This document shows, one piece after another, positions 58,538 through 64,000 of a stretch of 64,000 bases of DNA (positions are counted from its first letter, which is position 1; the number at the start of each line of letters is the position of its first letter). The DNA is taken from contig NMRA01000416.1 in NCBI GenBank assembly GCA_002633005.1, positions 165,597-229,596 of the forward strand, read 5' to 3'. This stretch comes from Phoronis australis (taxonomy: Eukaryota > Phoronida > Phoronidae). Position numbers and translations under genes: made by a program. The notes under the pieces were generated by a model. It was not told the origin of the DNA and did no database searches. It saw nothing but the letters and a program-made list of their open reading frames with translations.

Positions 58538-58847
58538 TTAACCCAGTTTCCTGGGACGGGCCCCAAGTTTTACGGTGTCAACCATATTAAAGAACGTGCA
58601 TCGGCGGTTTCTTAAATAGTCGACGAGGCGTGCACAGGATTCCGGCACCTGGGAGGTCGGGACGATAACGGTATCACTTTCTTCATTTCTTCGCCTCGTC
58701 CACTTCTTATTTACAGCCAATTTCGCCACCGCCCCTATTGCAGTGCCACATGGGTAGCCAAACATGGTGGATTGATTAAGCCAAGAAGCATCATGAATCG
58801 TATACGTGTTTTCAACAAACTGGAGTCTTGGATCCCTTTGATCACTT
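58538..58847 (-). CDS. Candidate terminal exon, unrecognised protein
   Basis: The minus-strand frame is open from a possible acceptor (GCTACAG, 58848-58850) to TAA at 58538. It encodes DPRLQFVENTYTIHDASW, then FGYPCGTAIGAVAKLAVNKK, a charged stretch (WTRRRNEESD), then SQVPESCARLVDYLRNRRC and a basic end. A poly(A) signal follows 40 bases later. The sequence looks like genuine protein, but no family is recognised. Entry phase 2 does not match the phase-0 exon at 59227-59334, so a linking exon is missing or the genes differ. Confidence 0.45.
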
Positions 58848-59109
58848 CTGTAGCTTCATTAGTTTTATGTCCTTTAATGAAGTTATTCGGTTTTAGTTAT
58901 TCTTTCGACTTGCGCCTAGACGTCTATGTGGAACTAACTTACACATAAAACAGTTGCAAACGAACCAGTGTCGGAGACAGGTAAATGCAAAAAATACTGA
59001 GTGGCAAGGACATATTCCGCTTAGCAACAAGGATTAGTACAGCTTAAAATGCCCTACTAAATATCGGCAGTAACAGGCTGCAGAAGTATTACAGACAATA
59101 CTGTAGTGG

Positions 59110-59180
59110 GGCGTAGGCGCACGTAGGCGCAGCCAAACACCATTTGACATTTGAACGTAGCGCCTACGTGCCGTAAGTTA
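59110..59180. repeat. GTAGGCGC inverted-repeat cluster
   Basis: GCGTAGGCGCACGTAGGCGC at about 59112-59131 faces GCGCCTACGTGCC at about 59160, giving a potential hairpin in the putative intron. Confidence 0.5.
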
Positions 59181-59226
59181 CGTTCAGTGCTCAAAGTGAT
59201 ACGGTGGGCTTTTGGCGCCTTCTTAC

Positions 59227-59334
59227 CTCTAAGTTTACCAATACAGCACTGATTACCGAGGGCTCGTGTCCGCGATCTCTGAGCTTCATATAGTCCTGGT
59301 AGACGTACTGAAAAGACCAGCCATGTACTCTGTA
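59227..59334 (-). CDS. Candidate internal exon, unrecognised protein
   Basis: Minus-strand exon of exactly 36 codons between a TTCTCACAGCAG acceptor and a TTAGAG/GTAAGA donor, phase 0 on both sides. It encodes YRVHGWSFQYVYQDYMKLRD, then RGHEPSVISAVLVNLE. Strong splice sites, open frame and composition make it one of the better exon candidates outside the kelch gene. Family unknown. A tiny further candidate (58996-58943, 18 codons, phase 0) lies downstream. Confidence 0.5.
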
Positions 59335-59503
59335 CTGCTGTGAGAATAATGGGGCTATTCGGAATATCTACAATAACTAGAAGGCGCGCGTGTACTAGTG
59401 GTGATAGATTAACAGCCTCGATTTCGCGAGCTCTTTAAATACATGGTCAACTGGCTTGCAGCCGTGCCAACTGAATCTGAGATTGCGTGAAAAGGGTGCT
59501 TCT

Positions 59504-60053
59504 ATGAGAGGAAGTAAGCACGACCTTATACAAAGGTAAGGTTTGTGATTATTTTAACGATTATTTCATGATCATTCTACCGATGCCTGTTAACTGAGGT
59601 ACTCGCCGATGTCGACTTCCCGGCAGTCGCCAGGTGGGTTAATCTTTGTTTGTTGTGATATGTGATACGATACTTGACGTAGCAATCGGTATTTTTTCGT
59701 ACATCAAAGCATTATTATTGTTTGGAATGATTTCTAACAGTTTATCAGTGACAGTTACATCAATCAATGCTGAAAGTTTATGCTGTCAACTCGATACAGG
59801 TTAATGAGTTAAGATTACAATCCAAGCCCAATGGCAAAGCGGGGTACGTGACAAATATCCATTGCATTAGATTATTTGTTTACTCCCTATCATATGTCTT
59901 CTGGAAATCTATTACACGTTGAAATGGAAATCTATCACGTCTGTTTTCACGTAACCTTTGGTTTTTAGGTTTGAGGGCTTGTACCGTGCAGAGGAGATAT
60001 GCATCACTTTTGCACCGTCCCTGAATGGACGAAAATTGGTTTTTAGCATTTGA
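59504..60053 (+). CDS. Two-exon candidate, short unrecognised protein
   Basis: Exon 1 (59504-59535, MRGSKHDLIQ) ends CAAAG/GTAAGG in phase 2. Exon 2 (59969-60053) follows a GGTTTTTAG acceptor and continues in frame as RFEGLYRAEEICITF, then SLNGRKLVFSI and a stop. The phases agree and both splice sites are good. A 38-residue product is very short, so this is more likely the start of a decayed gene. The YqaJ-like segment 1 kb downstream on the same strand may be another part of it. Confidence 0.3.
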
Positions 60054-61053
60054 CTGCAGCTAACCAACAAGATCTTCCCATCCAGTGCAGGTCTTTTGTC
60101 AAAACTTACTTTCAATATTGGAGGCAACGAACAAAGCCTTTGAAAAGGAACAACTATTTTTAAAGAAAGGTATGTAAGTCATTTTGTTAATTTACTTATT
60201 CAGGTCCTTAGCGGGGGATTGGCATGGGGAGTTGGGGTTGTAATATTTGGTACAACTGAATGTGTGGAAATAACAGGTAATACATGTTTGGGAAAAGAGC
60301 ATGGCGAGGTAATTCTTAACCTTCATGAAGTCCCTTCAAGTTGATTTCTTGAAACAGTTTTGCTACTTGTATCAATTGTAAACCCATGGAAATATATTAC
60401 ATTTTCTGAATTCACAGTGACTGAATAGTCTTAACTCATGCCTTGAAATGCTGCAAGTCGTTATAAATTCAAATGACTGCCATTTTTGTGAAAATTGCAT
60501 TTTTGATGGTGCCTTACGATTTGTAATTACTCTTAAACAACAGAAAGATTAATCATCATTTTTAAATTACCCAAGTCTTCATATCTTCTATTAGAAGAAA
60601 AATCAAAAGTCTGAGAAACGGTTCCCTCAACGTTAGACTAGAAGTATTCTTGACAGACCCATGAACCCGTAATCAGAGTTTAAAATTGATGAAAGTATCA
60701 AAATTAAAAAGGCTTGAAAATGGTTAACAAAGGCTTGAAGTTGTCTCAAAAAACTTGTATATTTTGCAGACAAGTTATGCGTTTAAAGAATTGTTATGGC
60801 TACGAATGAAAAATAAAGACACAGTTTTATGCAATGCTTCCCCTTAGTTTCTGAAAATAGTAATTATTTAATTTTATGTGAAACTGTACGGCAGTCACCA
60901 TATATTTTTGAATAACAGGGATAACATTTTTGAGGCAATCTGGAGTACTTAATAATTCATATTTCAATATTTGCTCAGGTTCAGTGACATTTTTTTAAAG
61001 CCACTTCAAGCTGTATCATAGACAAGCTTTGTTACTCCATTCTCTTCCCACAG
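60054..61053. other. No gene recognised
   Basis: A+T-rich. Contains a possible donor (AAAGAAAG/GTATGTAAG, about 60168) and ends at the acceptor of the YqaJ-like segment. Confidence 0.4.
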
Positions 61054-61265
61054 CACTTCCACACACCAGCAGTGCTGCATGGCACAATGTACAAGTCAGT
61101 GGCTCCGGAGAAATGTGAATAGCAGTACTAAGTTACCATAAGACAATGTGCCAGTGGACTGTCTGTGTATTCAGACGAACGATATCTGACTGCTACCCAA
61201 GTAAGCCTTGTTGGTGAGGATGCCCTTTCATTGGCAATGAGTCATGTGTGGACAATAGGTTATTT
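61054..61265 (+). pseudogene. Degenerate YqaJ-like nuclease segment
   Basis: After a CTCTTCCCACAG acceptor the frame reads HFHTPAVLHGTMYKSVAPEK and hits TAG at 61120. A second piece in another frame has CASGLSVYSDERYLTAT and LVGEDAL. YqaJ-type exonuclease domains have T.AM.HG...E..A...Y, then a GL.V....LGASPDG block and an IEIKCP block. The order and spacing fit, but the catalytic SPDG and E-K residues are replaced or missing. Such domains occur in viral recombinases and in many invertebrate transposon-linked genes. Low similarity, broken. Confidence 0.4.
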
Positions 61266-62069
61266 CCTTTCCTGGAAGAAACATGAGGGACTGAAGCTGA
61301 AGAACACCTAGTGACACTCTGGTCTACTTCAAGGGTCTGATTTTGGGCTCAAAACGATTCAAGTGATATGCTGCTGTGTTTACCTTCAAGGGTCTAACTG
61401 TGGATGTTATTGAGGCTGAATGAGGTTACGTGAAAAAAGCCACGTGTCGAAACTGGACCTTTTTTACAAGCGCTTCTATAGGCCATTGAAACTGGATCCC
61501 AGTGAAATGAAAGCCAAAAGCTGAGTGACATTAAATTTTCCTTTCAGAAGAAAGGCTTTATACTATTGGTAAAAACTTTTCAATTTGGTACACATTGTGG
61601 GGAAATGACATTCAGTGACTGCATCGATTGTCTTATTGTATGTTTTCAATTGTAGCTAGCTGGATAAGAATCTGCTATGCACAAGATTCGAGAATAAACA
61701 ATTATCAGTGTATTTAAAAACAAATGGCAAACTGAAAAAGCACAGAAAGAAACAACATTGCAACGGAGTCCATAATCAAGCATATCAAGTGCTATTTTCT
61801 GAATTACGTTCAATTCTCAGAGGTTATTGCTGAAGGATTGCTTTTCACTTGGTCGGGCGGTTGGTTTCAGTTGTTTCCTCTCACCTGTAACAGAATAGTT
61901 GGAGAAATATTAGCAATTTGTAAAGGAAAAGACATGACAAAACTACTTTTGTAAGGCAGAATATACTTGACGTTTATGTGTAGAAACTAATAACCTTTGT
62001 ACCCAAGTCTTATTTATTATCTGAAACAAAATATGTGAAACAGGCTAAGTGATTTAAACTTTAAACAGA
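61266..62069. other. No gene recognised
   Basis: A repeated CTTCAAGGGTCTGA/CTTCAAGGGTCTAA pair near 61328 and 61384 is the only structure seen. Confidence 0.4.
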
Positions 62070-63555
62070 CGCTGAATCCTGCGAGTGCCATGACACAATA
62101 TCCCTTACCCGTGCCTGAAGATATTTTTGCGAAGTTGTCACAAGGGCAAGCTTTCTCGACACTCGATTTGAGTAGTGCGTATCACCAACTTTAAAAGCTT
62201 TCGGAGGAGGCTCAGAGATTGCTGGTGATAAACACCCATAAGGGGTTATATGCGTACCAACGGTTACCGTTTGGGTTGCACTCAGCTGTCGGGATTTTCC
62301 AGCGTGCCATGGAAAATGTGCTGAGAGGGATACCCGGTTGCGCCGTTTATCTTGATGATATCATTGTCATGGGTTCGTCGATTGCCGAGCATCGCGAGAA
62401 CCTTAAGTCAGTTTTGGAACGCCTCAGTAGTTGCGGATTGCGCTTAAACAGAGCGAAGTGCAAGTTTTTGCAGTCCGAGGTGCGGTACTTGGGCCACCGG
62501 ATTACGGCCCAAGGGATACACCCTCTTGAGGAAAAAGTAGAAAGCGTTCGTCGGTTTCCGGTTCCAAAGGATAAGTCTGAGGTTGCTACTTTTTGTGGTA
62601 TGGTGAAGTACTATCACCGGTTTTTGCCACGTGCTGCGGACGTGTTGGCCCCACTCTACGCGCTGGAAAAGAAGAACATCCCTTGGAGATGGACACAGAA
62701 GGAGGAGGACTCTTTCAACGCCGCGAAAGAACTTTTGACGTCGAACACTTTGTTATGACACTACGACCCAAGTAAACCGTTATCGATTACGATCGATGCT
62801 TCTTCGTTCGGCTTGGGGGCAGTGTTAGAGCAGGCGGTCGAAAGCGGCGTATAGCCGGTAGTCTATGCGTCGCGTACACTATCCGCCGCGGAAAGGAATT
62901 ACTCCCAGACGGAGAAGGAGGGTTTGGCGGTCGTGTGAGCCGTAGAAAAGTTTTCCAAGTATTTGCTAGGCCGTAGTTTCGAGATCTTTTCAGATCACAA
63001 GCCATTACTTGGAATATTCGGTGAACAGCGTGGAATTCCAGCTATGGCTTCTTGACGTATCATTCGGTGGTCGCTAGTTTTGGCGGCATATGACTACAAA
63101 CTCGTGTATAAGCCTGGGTCGAAAGTTGATAATGCTGACTGTCTGTCTCGATTCCCATTACCTGCTTCAGTGAATTCGGTTGCCGTCGGAGAGGAAGTGC
63201 GTTTGTTGGATCATTTAACGTATACGCAAGTTTCATCATTTGATCTGAGGAAGTGGACAGATCGAGATCCACTTCTCTCGCGCGTTCGTAGACACGTACT
63301 GACCGGCTGGAGTAATTCAGACGTGGATGAAGACATCAAGCCGTTCTTTTCTCGGAAGGACGAGTTATCAGTGCTGCACGGCTGCGTGTTGTGGGGTGCC
63401 AGAGTAGTTGTCCCACCCCAAGGTCGCGATGCTGTTATGAATGAACTACACGACNTGCTGAAACAAACGGCGCTGTGGAAAGTGCTAGCCCTGAGGCCCC
63501 CCCTCTCCGGCGTTCCGTGCGAGTACGGAAGCCTGTTGATAAACTGAACTTGTAG
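62070..63555 (+). pseudogene. Ty3/gypsy retrotransposon pol remnant: RT-RNase H, integrase start and tail
   Basis: The frame begins within RT at the YPLPVPEDIFAKL / TLDLSSAYHQL block. It runs through LPFGLHSAVGIFQRAM, the YLDD active site (62348-62359), LGHRI, the RNase H DAS / SDHKPL blocks (62800-63010) and a linker. It reaches an integrase zinc-finger-proximal segment (VVVPPQGRDAVMNELHD) at an N (63455). All five stops before that (62192, 62756, 62852, 62936, 63053) lie in one unbroken frame. After 63460 another frame gives LRRSVRVRKPVDKLNL and a stop at 63553, the usual integrase C-terminal tail. So the integrase core is deleted. Gag, protease and the RT N-terminus are missing upstream. 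Old, inactive copy. Confidence 0.9.
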
Positions 63556-63680
63556 ACACTAAGGAGTTGGAGTAGTTAACCAGTTCTTTGACATTTTAAT
63601 CAGATACTAGTCAGACGTTTGTTGAAGAGACATTAATTACTACACTTAAAATGGACGTTACTAACGTGGCATACTTTAAC

Positions 63681-63694
63681 GGGATGGGGAGGGG
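63681..63694 (+). promoter_or_regulatory. Polypurine tract (plus-strand primer) of the gypsy element
   Basis: GGGATGGGGAGGGG directly precedes the TG that opens the LTR, the standard arrangement for plus-strand priming. Confidence 0.75.
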
Positions 63695-63859
63695 TGTGAT
63701 GTACTGTCTTGTAGTGACATCTATTGAGTAGTTTTAGTATTGGAGTGGACAGCCTCACTCTGGCGAATCTTCAGTGAGCAGCCATTTTAGCGTGGTATTG
63801 TTTTAGTCTGCTCTCAGAATAAACCGCATTTCATCCGAAACATCGGCTATACTACAACA
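63695..63859 (+). mobile_element. 3' LTR of the gypsy element (short)
   Basis: Begins TGTGATGTACTG right after the polypurine tract, contains AATAAA near 63820, and plausibly ends CTACAACA at 63859 (TG...CA), about 165 bp. The 5' LTR is not in the window, so the right boundary is an estimate. Confidence 0.6.
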
Positions 63860-64000
63860 GATGAGACCGGTAGAACAAGTTTCGATGACATGCAGTACTG
63901 CCCGACGTTGCTGAATGATACAGGTAGACCAAGCCACTTTCGAATGAACCGGCTCGCTGCTCTTTCCATTTCCTTTACTGAAGAGGACGTGACGTCGTAG
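63860..64000. other. Flank, no gene recognised
   Basis: Short flank to the window edge; nothing identifiable. Confidence 0.4.

Noticed and set aside
58943-58996. 18-codon exon between the two minus-strand candidate exons
   Set aside because: Splice sites are plausible, but its phase 0 exit does not fit the terminal exon; too short to call alone.

Overview
The window is a stretch of metazoan nuclear DNA, most likely from a marine invertebrate. The grounds are GT-AG introns with multi-kilobase spacing, an A+T-rich background, one clear animal BTB-BACK-Kelch gene, and dense nested fossils of many transposon classes. Species cannot be told from the sequence. A 680-base N run (38638-39317) and single Ns at 6298, 53928 and 63455 mark draft assembly.

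Host genes. One gene is well supported. It is a minus-strand kelch-like (BTB-BACK-Kelch) gene whose first coding exon is 26809-25852. Spliced exons follow at 24550-24316 and 24067-23847, and a further kelch exon lies at 4899-4799, about 19 kb downstream. The gene therefore seems to run off the left edge and carries a very large, repeat-filled intron. Weaker exon-level evidence exists for a small plus-strand gene (57378-57475, 57882-58014), a minus-strand gene ending at 58538 with a poly(A) signal and a clean exon at 59227-59334, a two-exon plus-strand candidate at 59504-60053, and two minus-strand exons (41285-41522, 38159-38332) inside a transposon.

Region by region. 1-4.2 kb: a degenerate repeat, then a TA-flanked inverted-repeat transposon (2297-4119) with a 500-bp element nested in it. 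4.8-23.8 kb: kelch-gene intron filled with a hAT-like element, an inverted copy of a 'CGTCCGTCAC' repeat element, two oppositely oriented copies of one repeat family, palindromic satellite-like arrays, an intron-containing decayed DDE-like gene (12841-14892), tandem duplications and a truncated TTAA-flanked element. 23.8-26.8 kb: kelch exons. 27.0-28.7 kb: an intact-ended TTAA (Kolobok-like) element. 29.4-43.9 kb: one full copy of the CGTCCGTCAC element and a second copy cut in two by a 6.9-kb TTAA-flanked element (35570-42473), which itself holds a LINE fragment and the assembly gap. 45.9-50.2 kb: a 4.26-kb element with 31-bp terminal inverted repeats and a broken DDE-like gene with a C-terminal SH3/Tudor-like segment. 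51-57 kb: hAT-like pieces and a DIRS-type reverse transcriptase fossil. 57-62 kb: candidate host exons and a degenerate YqaJ-like nuclease segment. 62.0-63.9 kb: the 3' end of a Ty3/gypsy element (RT-RNase H, integrase remnants, polypurine tract, short LTR).

The most interesting observation is that two very different loci (12.8-14.9 kb and 47.1-49.2 kb) appear to carry the same kind of D-D-D core: MDFA, then (S/T)D, then GK..CD. The next is the clean TTAA insertion that can be read by comparing three copies of the CGTCCGTCAC element.
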